Shown: positions 44,956 through 55,740, counted from the stretch's first letter. The stretch is 64,000 bases of DNA from Myotis daubentonii (GCF_963259705.1 NC_081847.1:94157464-94221463); one strand, 5' to 3'. The notes: generated by a model not told the origin, from the letters alone. Program-made: numbers and translations.

Positions 44956-45540
44956 AGGCCCCCACAGTGTCAGACTCCACAGAGTGAGGTTCAGAGACTC
45001 TCTCCGTTTCCGTCCACACACCCGGCCGCGGAAGCTGGCACAGCCCTTTCTCGCTCCGGTGGCCGCTGGAGCGTGTGATGAGTGGGTGCCAGCGACCGGA
45101 GCCTCCTGCTGTGGTGATGCCTCAGCAAGTTGCCGTCAGCTGGAGCTGCGTCAGGGATGTTTCTGCCTCACACCTGACAGGCGGCTGAGGTGGTCGGGCT
45201 TTCTGTCATCACCAGGTGCTGGTCGGTGCTCCTGTTCCGATGAGGACATGACTTGGGAGGCCGGCTGAGGCCTGAGCGCAGCCTGGTGGGAGCGGCCGTC
45301 CTCCATGGAGCACCTGCTGCTGGGCGCCGAGGGGACGCAGGCGTGAGGGAAGCCAGACCTCGTGTTCTCATCCGCCCTGTGCTGCGGGCCCTGCATTCCA
45401 ACAAAGTGCTCTTGCAGGTGGAGATGCCGACAGTAATGTTTCCAGCCACGGAGGGGAAATGAGTTTGTCCCCTCGGCCCGAGGCCTCGTCTTCCTCCACG
45501 CTGTTTCTGTGCTGACGGCCTCAGGCCACCCGGCTGTGCT
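44956..45540. other. Single-copy GC-rich spacer
   Basis: No gene recognised. Short frames on both strands are compositional. Confidence 0.3.
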
Positions 45541-45848
45541 AACGAAGCAGAGGCTGGGGCTGTGAGCCACAGACCTTCATTCTCCCAGCTCAGCAGGCGG
45601 GAAGTCCCAGGTCAGGGTGAGGCCTCTTCCTGGACATAGGTAGCCACCTGCTTGCCTTGCCTTCACAGGTGCAGGGGCCGGGAGCTCTCAGAACCTCTGT
45701 CCTAAGGGCACTAATCCCACTCATGAGGGCTCCACCCTCCTGGCAGCTCACCCTCCCAGAGGCCTTACCTGCAAATCCCATCACCGTGAGGGCTAGAATG
45801 GCAACGTATGCCTTTTGGGGGACACAGACATTCAGACCACAGCACTGA
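45541..45848 (-). mobile_element. MaLR/MLT1-like LTR fossil
   Basis: CTAAGGGCACTAATCCCACTC, ATGAGGGCTCCACCCTCCTG and GGGGGACACAGACATTCAGACC are diverged versions of a common mammalian LTR read in reverse complement. Same broad class as the fossil at 26.9 kb. Confidence 0.5.
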
Positions 45849-46527
45849 CCATTGCATCACTCATTTCTGTTGACACAATTCACCTAATGTCCTACCTATT
45901 CATTGGGAACCCACCAGACTCAAAGGAAGTTATCACCTTGACAGGGCATTATGCTACGTCTAATCTGTTCACTGGCTCTAAAGAAGGGTTTTGGTGAAGA
46001 CATTGAAAGGACCCTTAAGCTATGATTAGATGCTCTGTATCCAAAGGTTAGGGACAGTTCAAGCCTCAAGGCCGGCCCTTTGCAGCTTGGGGTAGAGAGA
46101 GAGAGCCACAGGGGGTCAAAAAGGGGCGATGAGGAGAGAAGGCTGCAGAGAGGGGACAAGAGAAATCAAAGCCTGAAAAACAGAGCAGGCAATCGGTCTA
46201 GACTAGAGGGAAGCATGAATCAAAGAAAAACAATGAAAAAAGACCAGGAGAGAAGAAAAGAGGAAATAAAGAAAGAAGTGAAAGGAAAGTAACAAGTGAA
46301 AACAACAGGAGGAAAAGTGAAGTGAAGACCTGGTGTTAAGCTGATTAGGCGTCAGGGCCCCGGGCTGTGACTTGTTTTCCCAGCGCTGGGCGGCAGAGGT
46401 CTGAGCCTGGAGGGATGGAGTCCCGCAGCCTGGTCCTGGCGGCTGGAGGCTGGGGCTCGCTCCTGGAGACTTAGGTGTGTGTCCTGAATCTGAACGTCCC
46501 ATCTTAGGGTGTTTGGAGAGGCCCTCT
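45849..46527. other. Single-copy DNA, A/G-rich at 46.1-46.3 kb
   Basis: A purine-rich stretch gives a Lys/Arg/Glu-rich chance frame. No element ends seen. Confidence 0.3.
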
Positions 46528-46969
46528 TTTATTTTTTATTTTTTAAGTAGATTTTAATTGATTTCAGAGAGGGAGGGAGAGGGAGAGAGGTAGAAACATC
46601 AATGATGAGAATCATTGCTCAGCTGCCTCTGCACGCCCCCTACTGGTGATCGAGTCCGGGCATGTGTCCTGACTGGGAATTTAACCTTGACTTCCTAGTT
46701 CAGTGATGGAGAACCGTTTGAGCTCCGTGTGTCAACATTTTGAAAAACCCTAACTTAACTCTGGTGCCGTGTCACATATAGAAATTTTTTGATATTTGCA
46801 ACCATAGTAAAACAAAGATTTATATTTTTGATATTTATTTTATATATTTAAATGCTATTTAACAAAGAAAAATCAACCCAAAAAATGAGTTCGTGTGTCG
46901 CCTCTGACACGCATGTCACTGTCCTAGTTCATAGGTCAACGCTCAACCACGGAGCCACACCGGTTGGGT
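46528..46969 (-). mobile_element. Ves SINE split by a hAT element
   Basis: SINE tail and body occupy 46528-46700 and the head resumes at 46930-46969 (ATAGGTCAACGCTCAACCAC then GAGCCACACCGG). The interrupting sequence is the hAT element at 46701-46921, with the SINE's TCCTAGTT duplicated on both sides. Confidence 0.92.
46701..46921 (-). mobile_element. Non-autonomous hAT element nested in a SINE
   Basis: Starts CAGTGATGGAGAACC and ends with a stretch closing ATGTCACTG. It is the same family as the element at 53997-54231, in opposite orientation. TCCTAGTT flanks it at 46693-46700 and 46922-46929. Confidence 0.93.
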
Positions 46970-47046
46970 GAGAAGCCCTCTTTTAGACATGATTCTCACC
47001 GGGCGCTGGGCCAGCAGGACGGAAGGTGGCCCAGGAGGTCCGAAAG

Positions 47047-47112
47047 GTTGGCGACCACTGGTTTAAGGAAATCTTTGGAGCAGCGGTAGCCAACTGGTGG
47101 CCCGCCGCCCCC
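47047..47112. other. hAT-like terminal motifs without a complete element
   Basis: AGGTTGGCGACCACTG (to 47065) resembles the right end of a hAT MITE, and GCAGCGGTAGCCAACTGGTG (from about 47085) resembles a left end. They are in the wrong relative order to form one element, and no 8-base duplication was found. Confidence 0.35.
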
Positions 47113-47131
47113 CTCCCTCCCCTTCCCCGTT

Positions 47132-47554
47132 CCATCTCCCGGGCAGTTGCTGCTCTGGGTGCTGGGCTGCGGAGTCCGTACCTCTTGGTCGTATAAATGT
47201 CAGCTTCATTGGAGTCAAGAAAATGAGCCTCAGAGTCAGGCCCATGCGTGTCTCCTACCGACGGGAAAAGGAGGGGGGGCTGGGGCAGGGCTCTCTCTCT
47301 TCAGCACAGTTTTCTACTGAGGTTCTAACCCGCGCCCTGGACAGCTCTCCTCACTCCAGTGAGGTCGATGTGGCTAAACCTGCACAGAACCCCAGTCCTT
47401 TCTCTCTCCTCAGGGCCAAGGGCATCTCAGTGTAACAGTCTCTTGGATTGATGTTGAAATATGACAAACGCTGTTTCCTCTCCTCCCAGGCTCTGATTAG
47501 AAAGCCGATGGCGGCATTGCCCTGGCCATGGGGCGGAGCAGTGGGGGTGGAGCC
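47132..47554 (-). repeat. Inverted duplication, right arm
   Basis: Partner of 44450-44897. Begins at TCTCCCGGGCAGTTGCTGC and ends at GGGGGTGGAGCC. The outer boundary next to 47132 carries the hAT-like motif described above. Confidence 0.9.
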
Positions 47555-50033
47555 ACACGAGGTGCCGGGACTCGGGGTTATGCAGTCCCTCCTCACGTGG
47601 TCCCCCCCAGGTCCCTGCGGAAGCCTCCTGTGTCGGGGAAGCTGCTCCCCTCTGCTGGGTCCCCGGGCCTGGGGGCAGCTCTCGTCCTCGGGGAGCGCTC
47701 CTGACGCCGAGCCCTGGCCGGGCCTCCTGGAGGCTCCACTCACGCTGGTCCTTTCTTGGCAGGTAACTTCCTCTTCCCAACCAAAGCGCAGAGCAGCGAA
47801 GTGCTCCTGTTGCTGCCACGGCTGATCTTCCTTTTTGCTTATCAACCTGGAGGCCTTTGAAGACCCGGGGACGCGGCCTGATTAGGGTTGGCGTTAAACG
47901 CTTAGGTTTCTAACTCGCCTTGGAAGTCTCATCGAGTGAAATCGAATCTGCGGTGTTAAGTGACAGCAGACAGGGCTCCGATCAGGCGCAGGGAGCGAGG
48001 ACGGCCTTTCAGCTTCCATTGCAAGGTGGCGGCGAGGGCGAGCTCAGGCCCCCTGGTGCGCTTACATCAGGGTGCCCAGGCCAGACGTCGCTGTTGAAAG
48101 AAATGCTTTTCCTTTTGCTCAGTAGAGAATAAGCAGATGTCCCGCTGGGACGGCCGCCCCTTTCCCAGCCCCCCACAGGCAGGTGCGACAGGACAGGACG
48201 GGCGCCCCCCTGCCCCCCTCCCCCGCCCGCCCGTCCCGGCTCAGGTAGACGCGGAGGAAAGGGTAGGTTTCTGAGAACAAAGGCAGATGCTGGAGGCGGC
48301 CTGGCAACCAGCAGACTCAGAAGGAAGAGGAGAGAGGGCAGGAGGAGAAGCCCAGATTTCATCCTTATAATGACTTGTCTGCTCCTAATTTATGGAGTTT
48401 CCAGTAAATTCAATTACTTTAATAGAACGTGGGGCAGATACCATCACAGACGAGTGTGTATGTGCGGGAACACACAGTGCGTGTGCGGGGCATGTCGGTG
48501 TTTGCTGTCAGGGTGGAGGTGGCGATGCTGTTACTCAGGAGATCGTTTTATTAGCCGCGAGCCAATGTTTTCATAGAACAGACTCCGTGGTTTTGTTTGT
48601 AGAGTTGATCTCTCCTAGGGAAACTCTGGGTGTGGAGCCCCCGTATCCAGTCCCACGTTTTAAACCTCATGGTCTCTATGTTCAGAGGCCCAGGGGGTTG
48701 TGACAGAGCCATGTCGTCCCTCAGACCTCAGCCCAGGACAGCAGAGGCGCCTTCATGGGGACCTGGAGATGTGTCAGTTGTCCTGTCGCCGTGACCTTCC
48801 CGTCAGGAGGGGCTCCTACTGCCATTGAAGTAATGATGCTGAGGACAAACACTATCTCCACGGCGCTTAGAAGTGATAAATGGCTGACTTTGCATTGGCA
48901 CCGCCGTACCCAGCTGTTGCTCTGGCCTCCGGTTCTGAAAGTGTCCAGTGTGGCCGAGACGACTCCCTCTCTGTCCGTGTGGGACGTTGCATCACAGAGA
49001 GTAATCGTGTGAGTTTGTAGGGCCACGTGATGAACGTGGCCCTGGTGGTACTGGCCCACGCAGCCACGGGGACTCTGCCACCCGCGTGGACTTATCTGTG
49101 AACCTTCCTCCTCACAGGCAGCAGGAAGAGCGGAACTCTCCATGTTTGTGAGTGTGGATCCGAGGTGCTCTCTTGTGGATCCGAGTTGATCATCACTGTC
49201 CTGGGCGGTGGACAAGTGGCAGGGATCTTATGGCCACGTCGGGGGAGAGGGGGACGGCCAGCACCCACGGAGGAGGCAGCGGGAGCCTTAGTGGAGACCC
49301 AGGCCCCTCATGAGAGATGCTCCTGGTGCCAGGCCCTCGGTGGGGGCTGGGCTGGGACTCTGCAGGACGCGGGGTCGTGGGAGCTGACCTTGGGCTCTGA
49401 GGAGGTGGGATTGGAAAGAGTGATGTCAGAGAGGGAGGCCTTGGATGCCGGGTCCCGCGGAGCCACCTGCGGGGACGATATCGGTGCCACATCCTGAGCT
49501 CCGGCAGCGACTGCCCACTCGCTCCATTGTTCATTGTGGTCGCTCGAGTGGCCGGCTCTCTTGTCTCTCCCACGTCCCCGACTTGTCTGGGCATGGCGTT
49601 CGGAATGACCCCGTCACTGTACATCCTGTGAGTGAGGGAGCTTTGTTGTTGTCCCCCCAAATGCGATTGAAATTATAGCCCCGAACAATAGGCCAGCATT
49701 CACCCACAGAGGCCCCGTGAAATTATTATTTTTTAATAGCGGAAATGTTTCTGAAATTGACCGGTGCAATGTGTACACGCTGAGTGTGCGCTATAGTATG
49801 AATTTTTGGCAGCGGGAGGGGCTGAGAAAATGGAATAAAATGGCTCTAAAATCTCAGCAGTACATGACGGGGGCACTAAACACATACTTACACGTAAAAA
49901 AAAAAGATCTAGAAAATACGGTGGCGAGGGAGTTGTATCTGAGAAAGTTCGCTTTGGAGGTAACACGGTGACTAAATTATTATCATTGACACAGGTGATT
50001 TAAGAGAAAAACTCACATCCTACTGCTTACAAT
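47555..50033. other. Single-copy DNA, mixed GC
   Basis: Chance frames up to 164 codons on the minus strand have no recognised domain. An AT-rich stretch at 48360-48430 (TCCTAATTTATGGAGTTTCC) looks like single-copy regulatory DNA. No repeat termini recognised. Confidence 0.3.
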
Positions 50034-50048
50034 ATGTTGGTTGATTTT
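50034..50048. repeat. Target duplication of the retrocopy, left
   Basis: ATGTTGGTTGATTTT, exact 15-base match to 51016-51030. Confidence 0.75.
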
Positions 50049-51015
50049 TTTTAACAGAAAATACATATTTATTGTAAAGTAATGTGTGCTTCATGATGGA
50101 ATAGAAAAATCACACTCTGAGCTACTGAAGCAGGGCTGGCGCTCAGGCTCCGCAGGATGGAGGCTGCGCCCCTTGGAGCTCCGTGCTGGTGCGGGACAGG
50201 CGGGCACGGCACACGGGGCGGAGCGGCTCAGGCCCTGCGGAAGCCGAGGGGCCCACGTGGTCCACACGAGATGCTCTGGCCGCGATGGTCAGCGAGGAGG
50301 ACCTGCGGCCATCAGGAGCCGGGCCTGAGGATGGCCAGGACGGGGACCACCATGCCCCTCCCTGTGCTGGCATGTAGACGCGTCTCTCAGGCTGATGGTC
50401 CTGTTTAGACGGTGCCCAGTGGCCTTATGCTCGGGGTGTGTTGCCCAAATGTCTGTGCTGAGGAGAAGCCGCGACTCTCCCTCGGCCCACGTGCCCGCCT
50501 CTCTCGCGGGCGCGGCTGGAGTCCCAGAAGCGCGAGCGTCTCCACCGCTGCCGGCCGCGGGCCGGAACGTTTGGCCTTCAAATCCTGTCCGTCCTGGAGG
50601 AGGCGGCCGGGGAGCGCCTCCGGCAGCAGCACGGGGCCACAGCAGAGGCGCGCGGTCCGCTCATGAGGCAGCAGCGGTGGTCGGAGGCCATCACGGCAGA
50701 TGGGACGGTCAAGGCCACAGTAATGGCGAGGGGCATCTTCCGTGGCAGAGGCTTCCCTTTGCACCACAAGCAGCCGAATCACTTCCGTCCCAGGCAAAGC
50801 AGGAGCATCGCACGCCGGGCGCTCGGAGACCTTTACACAAAGTGCGAGGAGTCCCGGCAGGAAACGGGCAGCATCCCGCCGCCCCCAGGAGGAGCAGGGT
50901 TTCCAGGGGGTGGAGGACGACCGTCTACCTCCGGAATCGCACCCCGTGCCCCCCCATCCTCGGTCCCCATGGAAACTGCAGACGCGGCCGCCGCCGCCGG
51001 CACTCCTGAGCAGTC
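50049..51015 (-). pseudogene. Probable processed pseudogene (minus strand), parent unknown
   Basis: The insertion is bounded by 15-bp direct repeats (50034-50048; 51016-51030) whose end, GATTTT followed by AT, fits an L1-endonuclease target. Read on the minus strand, it finishes with AATAAA (50068-50073 in reverse complement), about 16 bases, then a short A tail: a normal mRNA 3' end. The opposite end is CpG-rich with GGCGGCGGCGGCCGC, like a 5' UTR. Interior frames are GC-rich and broken; the longest minus frame is 130 codons (50405-50797). I do not recognise the parent gene. An alternative is a chance repeat of 15 bases around unique DNA. Confidence 0.6.
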
Positions 51016-51030
51016 ATGTTGGTTGATTTT

Positions 51031-51247
51031 ATTTAAAAAAAATATTTTGTATTGATTTCAGAGAGGAGAGGAGAGGGAGAGAGAGTTATAAACATCAGTG
51101 ATGAGAGAGAATCATTGACCGGCTGCCTCCTGCATGCCCCCTGCTGAGGATTGAGTCCCCAACTTGGGCATGTGCCCTTGACTGGGGATTGAACCGTGAC
51201 CTCCTGGTTCATAGGTGATGCTCAACCACTGAGCCACCCAGGTCCGG
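51031..51247 (-). mobile_element. Ves SINE
   Basis: Tail AAAAAAAATATTTTGTATTG, body ACATCAGTGATGAGAGAG, head GATTGAACCGTGACC (reverse B box) and CTCAACCACTGAGCCACCC. It abuts the retrocopy's right duplication. Confidence 0.93.
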
Positions 51248-52069
51248 CAGTGGGGTGACTTTTATCCAGAGCACGGCCTCTGTCCTTCTTTGCCCACATT
51301 TCAGGTTGCTCGCTCGAGTTACTGACTTTAAAACAGTAAACTAGTCCTGAGGATGTGCCTGGAGGCCCCTGTGAAGATGGGAAGAAGTGGACAAAGTTCA
51401 AAGCTCTGACCCAAACTCACAACGTGTGGGCTGTGTCCCAGCATCCCCCGCAGCCCCTGGTGGCGTGGAACTATCTTCCATGGCTCCCCAGCGGGGGTTC
51501 CCGGCCTGGTAGACCACAGGCTGCCCCTCCAGGCAGCCGTGTGCGTGCGGAGGGCCAGATGGACGTGGAGTGGACGGCCCTCTGTCGCCGCTGGCCGTCT
51601 GCCAGCACCGGACATGCGCTCCTGGCCGAGGGACTGTCACCGTCCTGCCTGCATGACGGCTGGCCACCCCAGAGCCCTCCCGGGCAAGATGCAATCCTGC
51701 CACGTTGTCATGGTTACTCAGCCGTTTCCCCAGGGCCCTGACATCCGCGTCTCCCAGGGGCAGCGCTCTACCTCATGCATATGCATGTGCTCCACAGGGG
51801 CCTCGCCACATCTGAGCATCTTACAAGATTTACAAATTTAGAAGAAAATGGAGGGAGAAGGAGGGAAAGGTGACACAGAGAATGAAAGGGACGATGACAG
51901 GAGGCCACGTTGTTAAATGCACGAACGCAGGCCCCCGCTGGCCGGCCGGGGAGCCGGGAAGGGTTAATGCCGCCTGGGCCTCCCGCTGTAAATCGCCCAT
52001 CTGCGCGGCCACACCGGGCTCCGCTCACCTGTCAGCTCCGGCCTTTTCAGATGCTTTCAGGCAGGATTT
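51248..52069. other. Single-copy DNA, GC-rich
   Basis: Overlapping chance frames of about 100-128 codons on both strands, no recognisable domain. Confidence 0.3.
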
Positions 52070-52200
52070 TATTTTACTCCCCAACGACCTGATGAAATAC
52101 GGTGGGGACACCAGCAGCCGCATCAGACGAGGAAACTGAGGCCGAGAGCAGGGCTCCTTGGAGAAATCGCTCAGCCAGGGGGCTGGAGCTGCAGGCCGAT
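52070..52200 (-). mobile_element. MIR fragment
   Basis: ATCAGACGAGGAAACTGAGG with a diverged GAGAAATCGCTCAGCC, the reverse complement MIR core. Confidence 0.55.
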
Positions 52201-52282
52201 TCGCTGAACTCCCAGCTCAGGCTCCTTTCATTTCCACGGTTCCAGCTCTGAGGATCTGACGGCTTCAGAAGACAGAGACTCT

Positions 52283-52296
52283 TTAAAAAAATTGAT

Positions 52297-52334
<38 letters not shown>

Positions 52335-52446
52335 AATGATGAGAGAGAATCTTTGATTGGCTGCCTCCGGCACGCCCCCCACTGGGGATCGCACCCACAC
52401 CCGGTCATGTGTGCTGACCGGGAATCGAACCGGGACCTCCTGGTTG
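52283..52446 (-). mobile_element. Truncated Ves SINE with (GA)n
   Basis: ATTGATTTCAGAGAGAGAGA, about 16 GA units, ATCAATGATGAGAGAG, AATCGAACCGGGACC (reverse B box). The terminal head beyond TCCTGGTTG is missing and is replaced by unrelated DNA. Confidence 0.85.
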
Positions 52447-52512
52447 CTGGGTGGCCGGCGGAAGACGGAGGCTTTTTAGGGGCAGCAGTAAGTAACCACC
52501 TTCTCCATGGGA

Positions 52513-52668
52513 GTAAAAATTATTTTCGTTGCTACTTCATAACTGTAATGTTGCTACTGTTATGAATCGTAATGTAAATATCTGATATGCAGGATGGTCT
52601 TAGGCGACCCCTGTGAAAGGGTCGATCGACCGCCAAAGGGGTCGCGACCTCCAGGTTGAGAACCGCTG
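52513..52668 (+). mobile_element. SPIN-like hAT element, right part only
   Basis: AAAATTATTTTCGTTGCTAC, TGTTATGAATCGTAATG, GATATGCAGGATGGTCTTAG and a terminal stretch closing GGTTGAGAACCGCTG match the SPIN non-autonomous hAT as I remember it. The left end is absent, so this is a truncated copy. Its last ~80 bases are close to those of 53766-53988. Confidence 0.75.
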
Positions 52669-53757
52669 ATGCTCCTTCTGGAAAGTGCCAGGGGGTGGCC
52701 CCCGCTCCTTCCCCGGGTTGTTTGGCTCAATCCAGAGGGAGCCCGACCCGCTGCTGCCCCGGGTGGGAGAGCAAAGCGCTAGTTACTCGTTTCTAGAACC
52801 TGCTTTTGTGGCGAGGGCTGTCTGAGCACCTGGAGCCACGTGGACACCATGGCGACGGGTGACCTGTGACCTCTGCTCTTCCCTCTGTGGCTGAGATTTC
52901 CTCTGACACAGCCTGCCCACCACCCCGCGTGCCCACCAGCGTGGCTCCAGATGGGAGGAAACAGCAGCAGCCCCCGCAGCCCCCCAAGTCACACGCACAC
53001 ACACTCACACGCACGCACACACACACACACACACACATCATTGCCACGCGCCAGCCCGCCCGACCCCGCGAGCGCAGACGGTGAGCGGATCCCTTGCAGC
53101 GGAGGCAGCTCTGGCTCAGGCCACGGGGTGCATGGCCCTCCTTTGGTGACCGGTCATTGCCTCCGAATGGAACCAGCACCCATAGGTGGCCGGGCTCCCT
53201 CGGCCTCCCCCTCCTTCCTCAGGGACGCGGCTGCCTCACCTCTGCCCGCGCACCTGGCCACGCACAACCCCAGGCCATCCCTGGCCCCCCTGGCGCGGGA
53301 CTGTCCAGTCTCCACTGACACGGTCTCCTGGGCCCCGTCTCCTCCCTGGAGGAGAGCCGGGCGGGGATGTGCCGCAGGTAAGAGCTCTTGGGAACGGGAG
53401 CGCCTGAGGCCAGGAGTGAGAGCTGTGAACTGTCCTCAGTTTTAATGAATGGAGGTAATTAGCGGGCTGAGCGGTGACAGCCTGTGACATAGGAAAGACG
53501 GGCTGACAGGGAGGGAGCTGCTCTCCATGGCGCTCACCTCCACTCCATCAGCGCTGGCTTCTCCGGCCTTTGGCGTTTCAGGTATATTGTAAAATGAACT
53601 CCTGACATCCGCACATCTAGGCTTTCCTTGTTCCCCTGTGAACTGGAAAGGAAACCTTTCACGCGTGTCTCCTGTTTCCCCGACCTGCACACATGCTCTG
53701 ATGTCCCTGGATTCCGGAGAGCTGCGTGTGTTTTGAATGTCAATTGCACATCACAGG
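52669..53757. other. GC-rich single-copy DNA; (AC)n at 52990-53037
   Basis: An interrupted CACACA run lies at 52990-53037. Frames are chance; no domain recognised. Confidence 0.35.
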
Positions 53758-53765
53758 TTCTAGAG

Positions 53766-53988
53766 CAGCGGTTCTCAACCTTCCTAATGCTGCGACCATT
53801 TAATACAGCTCCTCATGTTGTGGTGACCCCCAATTTCATCGTTACATATTGAACATAATTAAGGCATAGTGATTAATCACAAAAACAATATGTAATTATA
53901 TATGTGTTTTCCGATGGTCTTAGGCGACCCCTGTGAAAGGGTCGTTCCACCCCCAAAGGGGTCGCGACCCACAGGTTGAGAACTGCTG
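53766..53988 (+). mobile_element. SPIN-like non-autonomous hAT element (223 bp)
   Basis: Termini CAGCGGTTCTCAACCT and AGGTTGAGAACTGCTG are inverted repeats with one mismatch. Internal landmarks TGGTGACCCCCAATTTC, GTGATTAATCACAAAAAC and GGCGACCCCTGTGAAAGGG match my recollection of SPIN elements, which moved horizontally among tetrapods. TTCTAGAG flanks it (53758-53765; 53989-53996). Confidence 0.95.
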
Positions 53989-53996
53989 TTCTAGAG

Positions 53997-54231
53997 CAGT
54001 GATGGCGAACCTATGACACGTGTGTCAGAAGTGACACGCGAACTCATTTTTTTGGTTGATTTTTCTTTGTTAAATGGCATTTAAATATATAAAGTAAATA
54101 TCAAAAATATAAGTCTTTGTTTTACTGTGGTTGCAAAGATCAAAAAATTTCTATATGTGACACGGCACCAGAGTTAAGTTAGGGTTTTTCAAAATGCTGA
54201 CAAGCTGAGCTCAAAAGGTTCGCCATCACTG
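53997..54231 (+). mobile_element. Second non-autonomous hAT element (235 bp), other family
   Basis: Termini CAGTGATGGCGAACCT and AGGTTCGCCATCACTG are a perfect 16-base inverted repeat. It is flanked by TTCTAGAG at 53989-53996 (shared with the preceding element) and 54232-54239. Same family as the element at 46701-46921. Confidence 0.95.
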
Positions 54232-54239
54232 TTCTAGAG

Positions 54240-54799
54240 GAATGTAACATGGAAATGGTGAGCAAAGCAAGTAGGAGGGGGAGGAGCATTCGCTTCTTGG
54301 GGTCAGAGATCTTGTCTGTCTTGCTCATGACTTCACCCCAGTGAAAATCGGGCTCAACACGATTGTGGGATGAGAGAATGAATAGGCGAGAGACCAGGAG
54401 CATGTTCAATGGCGTCAATCCGGTAGATACGTCCGTGCCCCAATCCCTCGGACCGTGACGATGAGCTTTTTGGGGAACAGTGACTTTGAAAATGGAATTG
54501 GCTTTGAATCTTGAGGGGAGGTCACCCTGGATGATCTGAGTGGACCGCAAATCGATGACCAGCGTCCTTGTGAGAGATGCCCGGGAGGTGCGACAGGCAG
54601 GAGAGGAAGAGGGAATGTGGCCATGGAGGCAGCGATGGGAGCGATGCAGGCACACGCCGAGGTGTCTGGAGGCGATTGGAGCTGGAGCTGCGAGGACCAA
54701 GTCCTCAGGCGCCTCTGGAAGGAGCAGGGCCCTGCTGACACCCCTATCTCCTCCTTCCAGTCCCAGCTCTGTGAGGGTGCATCTGCAGCTCTGAGCCAC
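54240..54799. other. Single-copy DNA
   Basis: No element or gene recognised. Confidence 0.3.
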
Positions 54800-54985
54800 C
54801 GGTCTGCGGGGGTTGTGGGGCAGCCACCGGCCTGGGTGGTTGTGGGGCAGCCACTGGCCTGGGGGGGTGTGCGGTTGTGTGGCAGCCACTGGCCTGGGAG
54901 GGGGTTGTAGGGCAGCCACTGGCCTGGGTGGTTGTGGGGCAGCCACCGGCCTGGGGGGGGGGGCGGTTGTGGGGCAGCCACGGGA
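54800..54985 (+). repeat. GC-rich minisatellite, ~27-38-bp unit
   Basis: About six copies of a unit around GGGGCAGCCACTGGCCTGGG with a variable GGTTGTG spacer. The long minus-strand frame here (54179-55042) is produced by it and is rejected as a gene. Confidence 0.9.
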
Positions 54986-55740
54986 GCCTAAGGGGGCGTT
55001 AGGCGAGTGGCGTGGCTTCTGCAGAAAGTGCCCTGGCAGCACCCACCGCCTCTCGCAGACCTAAGTGGGCTGGGCTCTAGACATTCCCTTTTGCTTCTGC
55101 GCCTTCTCCGGGTGCAGCACAGGGTGAGGCTGCGGGCTGGAGCGTCATGAGGAAGCAGCTGTGGGCGCTGTGCGGCGCACCCGCCCTGTCTGTGGGTGTG
55201 GGAGTGGCTCTCCAGGCGGGGCTGCCGCACGTGGAACAGGCCTGGGTCTTGCAGGAATGCCACTCAGCTCGTTCTGACCCGGGAGAAATGGGGGTCCGGG
55301 AGGGCCCGCCCTGTGTAAGGTGGACCTCCAAGGTCACCTTCACAGCCAGAGAAGGAGGATGGATGGCAGAGGGAGGAGCGCCCGCTCCTTGCAGGTTCCC
55401 CGAAAGGAGACGTGGGGGGCGAGGGGGGAGCTCGCGCTGGGAGGGAGACGCGCATTTCTGATGAGGGCTCTCAGTCCTTTAAATGTCACCCAGGCCCGAT
55501 GCTGCCACTCGGCCAGCCCTTCCCCTGGTTGGTAATGCCTGTGGCAGAACGACAAAGGCCAACAGACAGACACGCATTTGCCTTTCGCCTGGCCCAGCCG
55601 AGAGGCGAGCGAGTTGGTGATGACCGGTTTTGCCAAAACCCCGGCCGGTGTGGAGGAGGGTGGGCCCGGCATCGGTCCCGGGAGGGGCCGTGAGGGCTGT
55701 GTTCCGCTGGGGCCTTCGCCCACAGTTAAGTGCAAACACC
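54986..55740. other. GC-rich single-copy DNA
   Basis: Frames on both strands near 55.1-55.7 kb are compositional. Confidence 0.3.

Noticed and set aside
50395..51009. 204-codon plus-strand frame
   Set aside because: The plus strand is antisense to the probable processed pseudogene; the mRNA-like 3' end is on the minus strand.
54179..55042. 287-codon minus-strand frame, the longest in the window
   Set aside because: A large part is the translated GC-rich minisatellite at 54.8-55.0 kb, and its 3' end runs into a hAT element.
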